Source: Calycina herbarum | Taxonomy: Eukaryota; Ascomycota; Leotiomycetes; Helotiales; Pezizellaceae | Assembly (NCBI GenBank): GCA_001414485.1 | Contig: LLEY01000081.1 | Location: forward strand, 1 to 64,000 | Direction of reading: 5' to 3' | DNA: 64,000 nt | In this document: piece by piece, positions 23,573 through 35,729 of the stretch | Position numbering within the stretch: position 1 is the stretch's first letter | Layout of the letters: each line of letters opens with the position of its first letter | Made by a program: the position numbers and the translations under genes | Notes under the pieces: model-generated | Told to the model about the DNA's origin: nothing | Database searches by the model: none | The model's input: the letters and a program-made list of their open reading frames with translations, nothing else

Positions 23573-25186
23573 ATGCCTCCAGTATTTGGAGGATGGGAGC
23601 TCCCTCATGGAATGGATGGGCTCAAAACCACCAAATTGTTGGTTGCTGCGACAGATGTTGTCAAAGCTGAAGCCGAAATTGAATCATCACCAACTTCAAT
23701 TGAGGTTGAGGACACTGAATCTATCGACACTCCAGACCTCACGGATGGATCCTCTGCGTTGTCCACCGAAATTGAAGCTGAAGCAGAAGCCGAACTCCCA
23801 GAAACACCAACCAAAGTTGACGACTCTCACATCAAAATTGTGAAACCTCATGACTATACCAAGGAATATTTCCCCAATCACCCTGGCCCGAATGAGAAAA
23901 TCACACACACTGTTTGGGAGCGTCTTTCTGGATTCCATGGAGCCCCAGATCCTCAGCCTGCTGTCCTCCCACCAGCATCAGACAAGATCGCGGGTTGTGG
24001 TAATGTTCCAGATGTTCAAGAAGCAGTCCAGAGAACATCAATCAGTGGAAACGTCACCATGCCCAGAGCAAATGGAATGTTGCAGGCTTTGGTCAAAGAA
24101 TTCCCTGCGCCAAAAGGTTCAATTTGGGCTGTTGATTGGGATTACATACGCCGTAATGTCAATGAAGTTCAGCTCAAGGAGGCCCTGATGACTGGAAGAG
24201 GAGGCATGCAAGAAGTCAAAGCAAGACTCATCACAAGAGCCCTCAAAACCATTTATGAAGGCAACATTCAACGTGCTGATGCACTTGAGAAAGAAATCAC
24301 TACTCATGTCACAACACCAATCTCAACAGACTTCAGAGAAAACATACCAGGATTTCCAGCTTTGTCAAAACTTTCCAACAATTCGAAGGGATTAATCATT
24401 GAAAAGATCAAGGAGGATCCACTTTCCCTGAATTGGCTTCACGACCTGGAGAATGATCAGGACATCTTGAATGTGCTCATCACAATTAATGGTGTTCAAA
24501 TCAAGACTGCATCCTGTGTTCTGTTGTTCAGCTTGCAGCGACCAAGTTTTGCCGTCGACACTCACGTCCACCGTTTCTGCAATTGGCTTGGTTGGGTTCC
24601 TCCAGGAACTAACCCAGAAAAGACCTTTTACCATTGCGATCCTAAGATTCCAAACCACCTCAAGCACGATTTACACCAGCTTTTCATTCGACATGGCCAG
24701 ACCTGCTTCAGATGCTCTGGAAAGTCCAAACCTGGATCTCCACAGTGGGACAACACCGAGTGCGTTCTTGAGGACCTTCTGGATAGATCAGTGGCGCACA
24801 AGAAGTCTCCAAAGAATGGCCCCAAAATCCGAAAACTCCAGGACACTGTGGCAGAGGCCAAAGAAGGTGGAGAGGAAGGCATTGATGATGAGGTTGAGGA
24901 GGAGACACTCCCAACAAAGCGTGCGAAGGTCGGTAGGAGAAAGACTACAATCACACAGCGGGTTGCGAAGGATGAAGAGGGCATTGATGATGAAATGGAA
25001 GAGAGCCCCGTTCAGCGTGCTGGAGCTGGCGTGAAGGCTGGAAAGCGACACAGAGAGGATGATGATGAGGACTACAAGGAGAAGCCAGCAAAGAAACAGA
25101 GAGTCACCAGAGCAAAGAAGGTTGGGGTTCCAAAGCAAGTTGCTATTTCAAAGAACACCAAGGAGTATTTTGCAAAGAAGGGTTGA
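23573..25186 (+). CDS. HhH-GPD superfamily DNA base-excision glycosylase (endonuclease III fold)
   Basis: Intronless, 537 aa, ATG in a CACCATGCC context. The central region carries the helix-hairpin-helix motif NGVQIKTASCVLL with Lys311, then FAVDTHVHR with Asp329. The 18-residue spacing equals that of the catalytic Lys120/Asp138 pair of E. coli Nth, so a bifunctional glycosylase/AP-lyase chemistry is plausible. The C-terminal [4Fe-4S] motif of Nth is not complete: only C-x2-C and one later Cys are seen near residues 382-401. The tail (about 420-537) is highly charged, with two GIDDE acidic repeats and KR-rich clusters likely acting as nuclear signals. The N-terminus is acidic and disordered. 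Predicted role: removal of damaged bases from nuclear DNA. The substrate is unknown. Confidence 0.88.
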   Translation: MPPVFGGWELPHGMDGLKTTKLLVAATDVVKAEAEIESSPTSIEVEDTESIDTPDLTDGSSALSTEIEAEAEAELPETPTKVDDSHIKIVKPHDYTKEYFPNHPGPNEKITHTVWERLSGFHGAPDPQPAVLPPASDKIAGCGNVPDVQEAVQRTSISGNVTMPRANGMLQALVKEFPAPKGSIWAVDWDYIRRNVNEVQLKEALMTGRGGMQEVKARLITRALKTIYEGNIQRADALEKEITTHVTTPISTDFRENIPGFPALSKLSNNSKGLIIEKIKEDPLSLNWLHDLENDQDILNVLITINGVQIKTASCVLLFSLQRPSFAVDTHVHRFCNWLGWVPPGTNPEKTFYHCDPKIPNHLKHDLHQLFIRHGQTCFRCSGKSKPGSPQWDNTECVLEDLLDRSVAHKKSPKNGPKIRKLQDTVAEAKEGGEEGIDDEVEEETLPTKRAKVGRRKTTITQRVAKDEEGIDDEMEESPVQRAGAGVKAGKRHREDDDEDYKEKPAKKQRVTRAKKVGVPKQVAISKNTKEYFAKKG

Positions 25187-25629
25187 GATATTTCACGATT
25201 TAAGGAAGGATCAAAGGATGGAGTGGAAGAAAATTTGGGGAAGAGTTACCATGAATGGGATTGAAAGGGGAGTTTGCTGGGTTTTAGCATTGGCGCTGGA
25301 CGGAAGTTATCTCTGATACCCTTCTTGCAAACGTGGAGTTTGCAAATTTGGCATTTATTATTGCCGTGATAGAGAGGAAATAGCATATCTTATGATCATA
25401 TGTGCATTTGTAGCCGTGACTTCTTGCTCTCCCGGGGGAACTTTTGTTACAGGCCTGTTCAGCCTAATCAGTGAATCCCAGGGCAGGGGCCAGCCTGCCC
25501 TCTCTGAAATTCTCCATCGCAACCTCAACGTCAACCAATTCTTGTTGTGTTGCGCTGCCAATTAATCGGCCTACTATGCGTTGAACTCAGGAAGGCCTGC
25601 CGATTGAAATTGAAGTCTGAGACGACAAA
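25187..25629. other. Spacer between glycosylase and aldehyde dehydrogenase genes
   Basis: About 440 bp holding the 3' flank of the glycosylase gene and the promoter of the next gene on the same strand. No further gene seen. Confidence 0.6.
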
Positions 25630-27534
25630 ATGGCAGAATCGGAGCCCACGATGTTGCCCATCCAGGAGGGAGGCTTTATGTTTGCATGGGATCTAGGTGA
25701 TGTGTAAGTGAATTGCGAACCACGACGATGAATCCATGAGCTGACCTTCTGGTTCTGCAGTAAATTGCTCCTCTGGAGCGCCGCGATCTCAGCTACGATT
25801 TTCGTGTGCCTTACGATATACGCGGTCGTGTTGGTTATGGAATGGCTTTACAAGGACCCCATTGTCAAATACACAATTGTATCGCCCACCATTCCAGAGG
25901 ACTCGCGGATTCTGGAGAAACCTTCGATCAAGGCCCCCGACTCAAGCGCAATTCAATGTTATGCACCGGCGACGGGGGCATTTCTTGGGTTCGTGAATCC
26001 CTCGACGCCTGATGGCATCGATCGAGCGGTTGAAAAGGCACAAGCTGCGCAGAAGAAATGGGCGAAGACAACATGGGGCCAGAGACGACAGGTTCTCCGA
26101 AGCATACAGGATTTCATAATGGAGAATCAGGAGGAGATTTGCAGAATTGCTTGTCTGGACTCCGGGAAGACCATGATTGATGCTACATTGGGAGAAATTC
26201 TGGTTACGGTGGAGAAATTACGCTGGACCATTTTGCATGGAGAAAAGGCTTTGGCGCCATCCAGAAGACCTACGAATCTCTTGATGGCATACAAGAAAAA
26301 TACCGTCACTTACGAACCGCTTGGTGTTGTGGCGTCGCTGGTTTCTTGGAATTATCCTCTGCACAATCTCATCGGACCTATGATTTCTGCCATTTTCTCT
26401 GGAAATGGTATCGTCGTCAAAGCTTCGGAGAGCACAGCTTGGAGTGCCAACTATTTTACACTAATCGTTAAAGGGGCCCTCCACGTCTGTGGACATGATC
26501 CTCATCTCGTCCAAACTGTCGTCACCTGGCCTCAAACTGCAAACAATCTTACCTCTCACCCCGGAATTTCGCATGTAACCTTTATTGGAAGCCGCCCTGT
26601 TGCCAAATTTGTTGCTGCATCTGCGGCCAAATCACTCACTCCAGTAGTTGCGGAATTGGGCGGGAAAGATGCTGCCATTGTTCTCGATTCTGCCATGAAG
26701 GACCTTCCCCGCATAATCGAAATTCTCCTCCGTGGAAGCTTCCAGGCCGCTGGACAAAATTGTATTGGCATTGAACGAATTATCGCATGTCCGAAGGTGT
26801 ATGATAAACTTGTCCTCGCCTTGGAACCAAGAGTCCGTTCTTTGCGCGTTGGTTCCATTCTCGACGCAGAAAAGGACGAGCAGGTTGATATGGGAGCAAT
26901 GATTTCAGACGCATCATTTGATAGACTCGAGAAACTCGTCCAATCTGCCGTCAAAGATGGAGCACGACTTCTTGTTGGTGGAAAGAGATATCAACACCCA
27001 GTCCATCGTTCAGGCCACTACTTCCAACCTACCCTCCTTGTTGACGTTACAAAAGACATGGCAATCGCCAACGAGGAATGCTTTGGTCCAATCTGTGTTC
27101 TCATGCGTGCAAAGAAGGCAGAGGAAGCTTGCGAGATTGCAAATGCACCTAATTTTGGTCTTGGAGCCTCCGTTTTCGGCGAATACACATACGAAATACC
27201 TGGTCTTCTCAAAAATTTGAAGACGGGAATGGTGGCTGTCAACGATTTCGCTGCATACTACGCTGTCCAACTACCATTCGGTGGTGTAGGAGGTAGTGGT
27301 TACGGTCGCTTTGCAGGAGAAGAGGGTCTTCGCGGATTGTGCAACACCAAAGCTATCTGCGAAGATAGATGGGGCTGGGCTGGGATCAAGACGGCTATTC
27401 CAGCACAAATTCAATATCCTATTCCTGACACGGTAAAGGGATTTGGATTCGTGAGGGCGGTAGTGGAAATTGGTTATGGTATGGGTGTTAGGGGACGCAT
27501 AAGAGGCGTGAAGAATATCCTCAAAAATATGTAA
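25630..27534 (+). CDS. Membrane-anchored aldehyde dehydrogenase, MSC7 type
   Basis: Two exons, 25630-25703 and 25761-27534. The 57-bp intron is GTAAGT..CTGAC..CTGCAG. Product 615 aa. The start at 25630 is chosen because exon 1 joins in frame to place a short N-terminus before a hydrophobic segment (residues about 27-52, LLLWSAAISATIFVC...), a probable membrane anchor. The ALDH fold follows: SWNYPLHN in the cofactor-binding region, Glu323 in AELGGKD, catalytic Cys359 in GQNCIGIER, and EECFGPI. Yeast Msc7 and its filamentous-fungal relatives share this long, N-anchored layout. The predicted reaction is NAD(P)+-dependent oxidation of an aldehyde; the substrate is unknown. Confidence 0.93.
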
Positions 27535-28044
27535 GGGGTGTGGTATTGTATGAACGAGGGAGTATATACTTGAGAAAGGTGTGCATATTATCATGAGCTT
27601 TGGTACTAATAATATTCGAATTCAAGTGTAATTTTTACTGACTGGGAGCAGAGGTCACCAATGAGGCTCTTTTATGGGCCCAAGAAACGCCCGTCCAAAT
27701 CACCAGCTATGGGAAGGTAAGGACTGTTTCATATTCTTCTCCCTCCAGCCACCCCCTAAGAGTTCTTCTCCCTTTGGGGTCCTTGGCCTCCCCAGTTCAA
27801 CACCCCAGGAACTCTCTTCGATGCTTCCAGGCTGTTTGAATATCCTTCCCCCCAACACACCCTCTCTCTGCCACAATACTGCAGTTTTTGAAGGAGTCGT
27901 GGGCTAGTCCATGATGGCTATCTTGTCCCTGGGGAGTTTCAACACTCCTTTCAATGCTCGTCGGCCGAAGGAGTGTAAAGAACAAATGTTCTAAAATTGG
28001 TAGGGACCGTGAATTTTGTGATCATGACAAAATTCCGTTTGGTG
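27535..28044. other. Spacer between convergent genes
   Basis: About 510 bp between the 3' ends of the aldehyde dehydrogenase (+) and the C2H2 gene (-). Only short incidental frames; no gene seen. Confidence 0.6.
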
Positions 28045-28979
28045 TCAAGACCGAAAAGAAATATCCCGCAACGTCACATATTCCTGAGCAGGAAAAATCT
28101 CCTTGTTGTTTTCGTAATTTTCGTATTCGATTTCACTTCCACTGTAATACCCATCGCTTTCTTCATAGTACACATGTTCTTCATACTGTTTCCCATGCTC
28201 TTCGTACTCTTTCTCGTCGTCTGCGTCGTCTTCTTCAGGATAGATTTCATGTGTGGTGTTTGTGACTGAAGGAACCCAACCACCCACACCGTTAAAGTCG
28301 ACGAGACTCTGGGGAAGAGAGTGGTAATCTGTTTCTGTGGAGAGACCACTTGGATTTGGGATTGTGGTTTCGATGCAGAGACGATCGAACATCATGGCTC
28401 CGAAGAATGAGGCGTGGAGATCGTTGATGCACACGTCTAGACTCGAGGTTTCTGTTTGTGGGTAGATTTCGTATCCTCCCTTAGGTGGATACTGGGAACC
28501 ATATGTGATGTTCAGACTCAGATCTTGTTGTTTCAAAGCATCGAAGAAGGAAGTAGTGATGGGTTCCTGCACTGGAAGACTATGGTGATGAACCATCTCT
28601 ACCACGGGGGTTATTTGTCGCAATCGAGGGAATTCTTGGGCTTCAAATCTTGTTAGATTCCTTCCATCTTATTGATATTGTCAAGAGCGGAGAACTCACT
28701 GGTTGAATGCATCCTCCTAATGTGTTCCTTTAATTTATCCTTCCTTCCAGTTGCGTAGTGACATCCTTCCCTCGGACAATTCCTCTTCGAGCCATGGATG
28801 GAGAGGCGATGGCGGACGAGATTGAATTGACACTTGAAGGTTGAATTACAACCGTTGTGGTCACAGATATATTGGAGGGGTTGGACGATGCTTTGTTGCT
28901 GGTGGGTGGTGGGGAGGAGTGGTTTTCGTCGCTTGGTGTGAGTCAAGGACTCGAATTTGCGCTTGCGGAGGGTGTCCAT
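28045..28979 (-). CDS. Two-finger C2H2 zinc-finger protein
   Basis: Exons 28979-28700 and 28640-28045. The 59-bp intron has GTGAGT, a CTAAC branch site and GAAG, and restores one frame of 291 aa. The N-terminus is basic (KRKFE, KRRK). Two adjacent fingers lie at about residues 38-92: C-x4-C-x12-H-x4-H in CDHNGCNSTFKCQF..HRLSIH, then CPREGCHYATGRKDKLKEH with a final H. The C-terminal 190 residues have no known domain, with an acidic Tyr/Glu-rich stretch (YEEHGKQYEEHVYYEE) that could activate transcription. Similar compact proteins in Leotiomycetes and Sordariomycetes are uncharacterised. Likely nuclear and DNA-binding; target unknown. Confidence 0.85.
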
Positions 28980-30045
28980 CTTTTATTTGTCTGTCTGTGG
29001 ACAGTACAAACGGAATGTGAGATGGAAATGGAGAGAGATGGGAAAGAGGTGAAATTCGAGATGGATGCTCATAAATTTATTCGAGGGTATGACAACCATT
29101 TTATATCAACCCACCCCTCCCACGGCTACCTCCCCAGGCCCAGGTTCAGGGCACACATGTGCACGACCCCCAGGTCAAAATAAGCGCCCGCCACCATATC
29201 CCCAAGAGTCGCGGTGGCATCCAAGATGAAAATGTTGTATCTTGTATGGTTCCCTCAGACCATGAAAGCGTGGGAAACTAGGTACCTAATGCGACCCATT
29301 AGACCAACATCACTTACTTGAAACACAAGCTTAGTGCACAGTTTATCTTTCGACCCTGGCTATCAAGTCTATAAGTGCATCGTGGTACTGTCGACCCTGG
29401 TGCTGGACCTTGGTGCTGGTGGTGTCAACCCTTGTGTAGTCAAGCCCGTACCTGCACGACATTCCGTTTCTTGGGGCTGAATGTGGGGGTATCACTTCCT
29501 ATGTTGTTGGATATCTATCTTTTTACACTGCGGGACTGGGGACAGTGGTGTTTGAAGTGTAGTTATTATCCGCTAAGCCTCTTTCCGTGCCGCCAGGTCG
29601 CTGTTGGAGAACCTCGAATTGGGAGAAGCGAGACTTGTGATACGAGGGGCAAAAGGCTGAGCAGTCAGGGGGGAAGCTTTGCCAACATATGCTGTGCTTG
29701 AGAAGTCGTCATTTTCTGTTCTTTTGCATGTTTTAAATCCCACCTGGAAAAACTGCGGATGATGGCTGAGAGTAATGTTTGTTGTTTATTTTTAAGTTCA
29801 TGATTCTTTGGTGGTATTGTGGTTTTTCTTGGCATGAGGATCTACCTGTTGGTGGATTGTTGGTGTTTGAATTTCTGGTTGGAAGCTTCACGTCGTTGGC
29901 TGGATTTCGGAAATCAGCCTTACCATTGTCTGGGGGTGCACCTCAGGTGATTTGTGGCATGCCACTTTGAGGGGTAATGAAATTTTTTCGAAGGGGATGG
30001 ATGATGCCCCCCATGAGGTTTTCCGCGCTGATTGTGGCTAGCTTA
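28980..30045. other. Long spacer upstream of the C2H2 gene
   Basis: About 1.1 kb of balanced composition. It holds the C2H2 promoter and several 60-110-codon frames (for example 29375-29701) with no recognisable product. Confidence 0.5.
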
Positions 30046-31327
30046 CGAACCCGGTTTCACAGGTCTGTGCGCTACAGGGCATTTTCACGATAAATCATTA
30101 AATTGCTAAACAACTACTTAATTTAATTAGGAGTAGCCCACCCATGGCGTTGTACAAGTACAGTAACCCATTGTTGAGGTATAACGTCCCACTCTTCTGT
30201 AACTGCCTGTTTCATCTCCTCTACAGTAGTAGGTTAACGTTTCCTTCTATAAAGTGCTTGTTTAATCCACCGCCAGCACTTCTCTATAGGATTCATGTCT
30301 AGTAAGGTAGAAAGATATAGCATTAAGATAATGCCGTGTTTTATACGGAACTTAGCACAACAGTTCGTTGTAGATTTGTAGCCATACGCTGCATTTCCGT
30401 CCTCCATAAACAAGGGCTCTACTAAGGGACGAAGAGTATGTGTAACTAAAGCAAAGGCCTCAAGGATTGCTTAGATATAGGGTTGTAACAGTTGTGTAAG
30501 GTAATCTCGTTGTAGAAAGGCGCCGCTCTTGCCATAGCCTTCGATGAAAATAAGGGGGGATTTATACCTATAACCAATCGCTCCCTATACGTTAATAGAC
30601 GTAGTATAACCTCGGTGGAACTGGTATTAAATACAGGTATCGCAAAAGCGTTCAGAGTGTCCTTTGTTGATATTCCGGGTTACTTTTTGCTTAGTTGTAC
30701 GCCCTCCAACTAGGAATGTAACTTCATCTAACCATAGGACCTTTAACCACTCTAGATGCCAGAATATATGTGCAAGACCCCAGAGAAACCGGGCAGTAAC
30801 TTGCGCAAGAGTCAAATAAGGCTTTTGGCAGGCTACACAGCGATAGTAGCCTCTTTAGTGCATCCAACGTTGTAGTGTTACAACTGAACAATCAAGCCCC
30901 AATTCCTGCCTTACTTTCTACCACTCCATAACCCGATTCTCCCAGTTTTCAGTACAATATTAGATAACCTCGTCTACTTCATTATCGGAGAGAAGGAATG
31001 CGGGACCGGTACGCCTTGTGCGAGCTCGTTCAGGGGCTGCGTAGCCAAGGATTTTGCGTATTGTACTCTCTCCAAGAGGTAGACTAGTAGAGGGGTTTCG
31101 ATAGCGTTTCTGTAGAGCGTAAATCAGGACTTTTCCAAACCAGTGTAATTAGTGTATAGCCTCCTTATGTTTTATACGTATTTCAAAGCCTTTATCGTAG
31201 TTCCAATCGTCGAGAGGGGGCGTTGTAGGCATCGTTGTAGGAGGCATATTTGTTAGTGTTATAGAGAGCAAAATCAGCAAAATCATCAAAATGCCCTGTA
31301 GCGCACAGACCTGTGAAACCGGGTTCG
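30046..31327 (-). mobile_element. Tc1/mariner-type DNA transposon with perfect 40-bp TIRs
   Basis: TIRs at 30046-30085 and 31288-31327 are exact inverted copies over 40 bp, starting CGAACCCGGTTTCACAGG. TA precedes the left end, while TG follows the right end, so the target duplication is imperfect. At 1282 bp the element has the standard Tc1 size. It holds one transposase gene on the minus strand, nearly filling it. This is the only autonomous-length transposon inside the genic core. Confidence 0.92.
30123..31247 (-). pseudogene. Tc1/mariner transposase with multiple RIP-type stops
   Basis: A single 375-codon frame opens MPPTTMPTTPPLDDW at 31247 and ends GWATPN at 30123. The N-terminus contains helix-turn-helix-like sequence (LPLGESTIRKILGY). 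The DDE triad is visible: LWLDEVTF, FMEDGNAAY and LDMNPIEKCWRWIK. At least six in-frame TAA/TAG codons interrupt it, for example at 30962-30960, 30920-30918 and 30857-30855. All fit CAA or CAG to TAA or TAG. Apart from these stops the frame is unbroken, with no indels seen, so inactivation was by point mutation. Confidence 0.9.
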
Positions 31328-32781
31328 TGAAGGATTTGGGGCACTCTAGAGAGCGGGTAACATGGGTTACTGTCCCGTTGGTGGGTTTCTAAGACGGTAT
31401 CCTTTTTTTTAGTGAGTACTGAGCTCTAATGATTGCTCATCGATCATCTATCGACCCATGCTTTGGAACTCGAAGACATGGGTTGTGGATTTAAGATGGT
31501 CCATTGACAATTGGTGTGACCTATATTTTTGGGGTGAGGCGTATGGAGTCACATTTCAGGCTGCGATGTTTCTTGACCGCCGGTCACTGGTTTGGGTTTC
31601 TACCAGAAAAATAGAGAAAATTTGTTGTGCCTGGGTAGTTCATTCTGTAGTACACTCACTGCCCTACATCGTGGTAAAAGTATGGGTTCTATTACATATC
31701 AGAGAATTAAGCGAAGGTGTCTTCAATATCAGTCGATATCTTCAGCCAGTGATTGAACATTCTAGAACCTGAGAGAAGGTGAATTTTGCGATTTATATTT
31801 GGGTATATTGAATGTCCAGGCAATCATAAAACAAAAGGATAAGACGAAGCATCATCGGATGATCAGCTAAAAGAAAGGAAAGCAATTATAAGAAAACGAG
31901 TTAATATTTAGAGCAACCAAAAGACTCGTCAATATATGTTGATCAATCCTGTTACTACTTTAGACTTTAGGTAGTAATTTTAACTATTTTTTTTCAATTA
32001 TCCGAAAAGGTTTAGGTTAATTCAATTAATTCAATTAATTCAATTAAGTTTTGAGATGTTTCACAAAATAGAGTACTCGATAGATATTTAGTATATCTAG
32101 ACAAGATTTATTCAATATAATCAATTAGGAAAAGTTAGCTTAATTTAATAGCTTCAAAACTGAACTATTGTTTTGTAGCGAAATTAGAAAGAGTCTATTC
32201 TATAGTTAGTGAATATAGTATACTATATGTTATAATGAGTATTTCGGTTTCCTGGGCTGGATTGTTTTTTGAATGAATTGAGATCGATAATATTGCTATT
32301 TTGAGAGTCTCGTATCTGCCTATATTTCTTGTTGTTCGAACTGTCTAGGGTAATAATAAACCATTGTCTTAAAAACTTAGCATAATTTAGAAACAGTGTT
32401 TCTTTTAAGTTCATGAGAACGCCTAATATAAAATATCTAGATAGGTAGTAGTTTTTGAATTAAGTAAGGGAATAATAAAAACGACAGTCTCTGACGATGC
32501 TCTTATTAGCCGAACTTTCTACGGTAGTTTAAGTAATTCTCTCAAAAGGTTAGAATAATTCAGGCCATTTATCTCAATTTTTTCAAACAATCATTAAAGT
32601 TATACTGAAACAACGAGACAGATTTCTTTCTGTCCACGCCGGGCCTCCTGTCAGGGGCACCCCCCGTCCTTTTCTGCACTGCTACCCCTCAGCCCCGTGT
32701 AACATCCCACTCAAAAAACCAAAATTCTCATCCCCAGACAGAGGCCTGAATGACAAAATGTTCCTTTCTCCATAGCTCGAT
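31328..32781. other. AT-rich gap upstream of the NLR pseudogene
   Basis: About 1.45 kb with no gene. A 9-bp microsatellite (TTCAATTAA)n runs at about 32016-32047. From 32600 the composition becomes balanced again. Confidence 0.6.
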
Positions 32782-34796
32782 ATGGATCTTATCTCAGCAC
32801 TTTCACTCGCTTCTTCCATAATCACCTTTATCGATTTCACATGGAAACTTGTTTCAGGGGACGCCTTTGGCATATAGACAGTTTTTTGGTGAGAGGAATA
32901 TTGAAGAAGACTTCACACTGTTCATAAAAAAGCCACACCCCAAACACAAGTTTTGCTTCTTTGTCGATGGCCTAGACGAGTGTGAGGGTGACTCAGAGGA
33001 TCGGGAAAAGCTAGCCAATGGTGAGTACCCAATATGTCCGAGTACATGTCTCCTTTGAGTAATCTCTAGAGCTTATACGTTGTAACTTCCATACCGCACC
33101 CAGAGACAATTAGCAAACTGACTCTGAGATTGTAGATATCAGGACCTGGACCGCAAATGATGGGATCAAGATTTGTGTCAGTTCTCGACCTTACCAAGAG
33201 TTTATTGAGGTACTCGCCTGCCCCAAGACGCAAATAGTTCAGCTACACATGGCCAACAAACCCGAAATTGCAGCTTACTGTTCTCAACGGTTCGAAAAAG
33301 ACCGATATGCCAAGAGAATGGACAAGAAGCTTTGTGACAAGGTAAAGTATCAAATAACCAGAGATTCTTAAGGGGTGTTCCTGTGGGCATGTCTTGTTAT
33401 CAAACAAATCCTCGAAGTTATTCGTGATGGACTGGAAGAAGAAGAAGCAATAATTGAGACGCTCAACCAAATCCCCTGAGATCTGGACGACTATTACGCC
33501 AAATTGCTCAGCCCAGACAGAAAAGGCCAAGCCGCTGTTCTGAAACTCAAGCGAATATTGCTTCTGGCCTTCCACAATCCTTTCAACTGCGACTTGTACG
33601 CGATTTCATTCTCCTGGATTGGCGGATTTGACGGAAAGAGTGACGGCTTAGCGAGCAAAGAGTTCCCCCCAATGCATGCCAGTCCATACACAAGGGACGA
33701 AATCATAAAAGTGGCTCATGTTACTAAAATGATAAAACGACTCACGGGTGGCTTCCTTGAGGTTATTGAATTCCCTGATGATGGAAATGGCTTTTTACAA
33801 CAACAATTTATCCATTCGAGTGTTCATTTCATCCATCGTACAGCCCGAGACTTCTTTCTTCAGGATACCACAAGACAAAAAGACTTAGAAAATTCATGGC
33901 CAGGATTCCAAGAGAATCAACCTTATGATCGTATGTTTTTAGCAGAGTTCGTTTTCGGTATCAAGAGCAAGATTACCAAACCTAATCGCTTAGGCCCATA
34001 TCTTTGGGCGGCGGCATTCCGCTGGGGTATTGGCGTCAACACTTTTCGTACCCTCAACGTTTTTATGTCCAGACATTTCCTCCCAGGATCTATGAGCACT
34101 CAGCCTAGCATTGAAAATGATTTTTTGGGTGGTGATAGTCAAAGGTCATTTGTGCACCTGGCTGCGTATTGGGGACTCAGCGAATTTGTATTAAGCGAAC
34201 ATGCGGCCGATTCAAGTTTGAAACGTACTTTCAACGATTCGAACCTTCTGATGGCAGTCCTCTGTGGTATTACGTCAATTTTCTTGGACTTTCAAGATAC
34301 CTTGTACTGGAAGTTAGCCCTCAACCTTCTCAACAACGGTATGAAACTTGACGAACTCTGCTTGGTTCGGCCAAGAGGTGTTTCGCACTATGAGGTAAGA
34401 TGGCCGCTTTGGATCATTGCGTCGCTTGTTGCAGCAGACTATTTGATATCTTCAAGCTATAATACTTCAAAAATGCCATTCTTGAGAAGGCTCTACCATT
34501 ATACTGTTTCAGAAGGCAAGACTTACTCTGTCTCAATTCAATCAACAGCCAAGGCGCAATTCAGAATCGACGATATTGAGTTCGGTGACCTCTTTGAGTT
34601 CTTGAGCAACGTCTACGAAAATAGGCCTAAAGGGCATAGAAGACTCCAAGAACCAAGAGACCCAGCACTACCTCTAGGTACTTCAACAGCAGGAGCTTTA
34701 TATGATGCGATGACAATGTTCTACCTAGGGATTATCGATAATAATTGGGAGTCGTCTTACATGAACTTTTCAAAGGCGAAGTTTAGAGCATACTGA
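32782..34796 (+). pseudogene. NACHT-type NLR (STAND) protein, internally deleted and with stops
   Basis: At 32782 an ATG opens MDLISALSLASSIITFIDF, the typical start of fungal NACHT NLRs. This runs only about 30 codons before the sequence jumps to the Walker B block CFFVDGLDECEGD (about 32950-32990). The effector remainder and the Walker A loop are missing. Further recognisable parts are ICVSSRPYQEFIEV, GVFLWACLVIKQ, DLDDYYAKLLS and a long C-terminal frame (33504-34796). In-frame stops stand before GVFLW (33370) and before DLDDYY (33478). Intact relatives are cytosolic switches in heterokaryon incompatibility and innate immunity. This copy should make no working NLR. Confidence 0.88.
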
Positions 34797-35729
34797 GCGA
34801 GAATGGAGTCTGATAAAATCAGCAAGTGAGGAACTGGCATAGGTCTAGGAATTCTGGAATCCAGTGCGGATAATTACTTGAGTTCTCTGAGCAAGGTGGA
34901 ACAACGAGAGCTACAAGTCTAGAGTACCCTCAGGTATCTACTGCCAATTTTAATACCCACCGCGAGCTATTTCTGTAATTGTATCCGACGTCACTCGGAT
35001 GATCAAATTTATCTTTTAACACAAGTAGCCGGGATATACATCTTGGGGAGCTAAGATCTTTCAAATACAAAATGGGTTATTAAAGATAAAAGGAGGACGA
35101 GACTTAGTCCTTGGAATATATAAATTTCCCCAAGATCCCAAAAAAGCGTGGTAACTGCTAGATTTATTTTCTCGACTACTCTCGAAGCAGTGAAGTTTCT
35201 TCAAAAGTACCCTAATAATTTTACTAAACTTGATGATCGAAAAGAGTACTTACGGGACGAGTGTGTAGGTACCTAGGGTTTTTGAATTGTTTAATTATAC
35301 TACAAGGCCTTAAAAAAGACAGCCGAATAGATTTTGTTCAGACTGCACTAAGGAAAAGTGAAATCCTGGAGAATCGTTAGACTTACTTGCCCCAGTTTCG
35401 GAGAATTTAAGGCTGTTCAGGATGCCGTAATCTAGTGAGTGTCCTCTTGATAAAATGAAGACATACATGATAAGACGAGGAATAACATCATCGGATGATA
35501 CCGAAAGGCAATGATTACAAGTACGTATATCACCAACATAAAGCAGGAAAAGTATCAGTATCTGAGAGAAGAGCTTCTCCGCCATCTATTTTCAAAGATT
35601 AATAAGAGCGAAGAGGTAGATAACAATCTAACATCTATCCACCACCCAAACACCAACACCAAGCTCCCCTATTATACACCCACCCACTCTATCCCAAAAA
35701 TCATGGTATTGGTATTACAAAACCCCACC
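34797..35729. other. Spacer, no gene
   Basis: About 930 bp, AT-rich in the first half, then purine/pyrimidine-skewed sequence near the 3' end of the MRS2-like gene. No coding frame of note apart from the antisense shadow of that gene. Confidence 0.6.
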
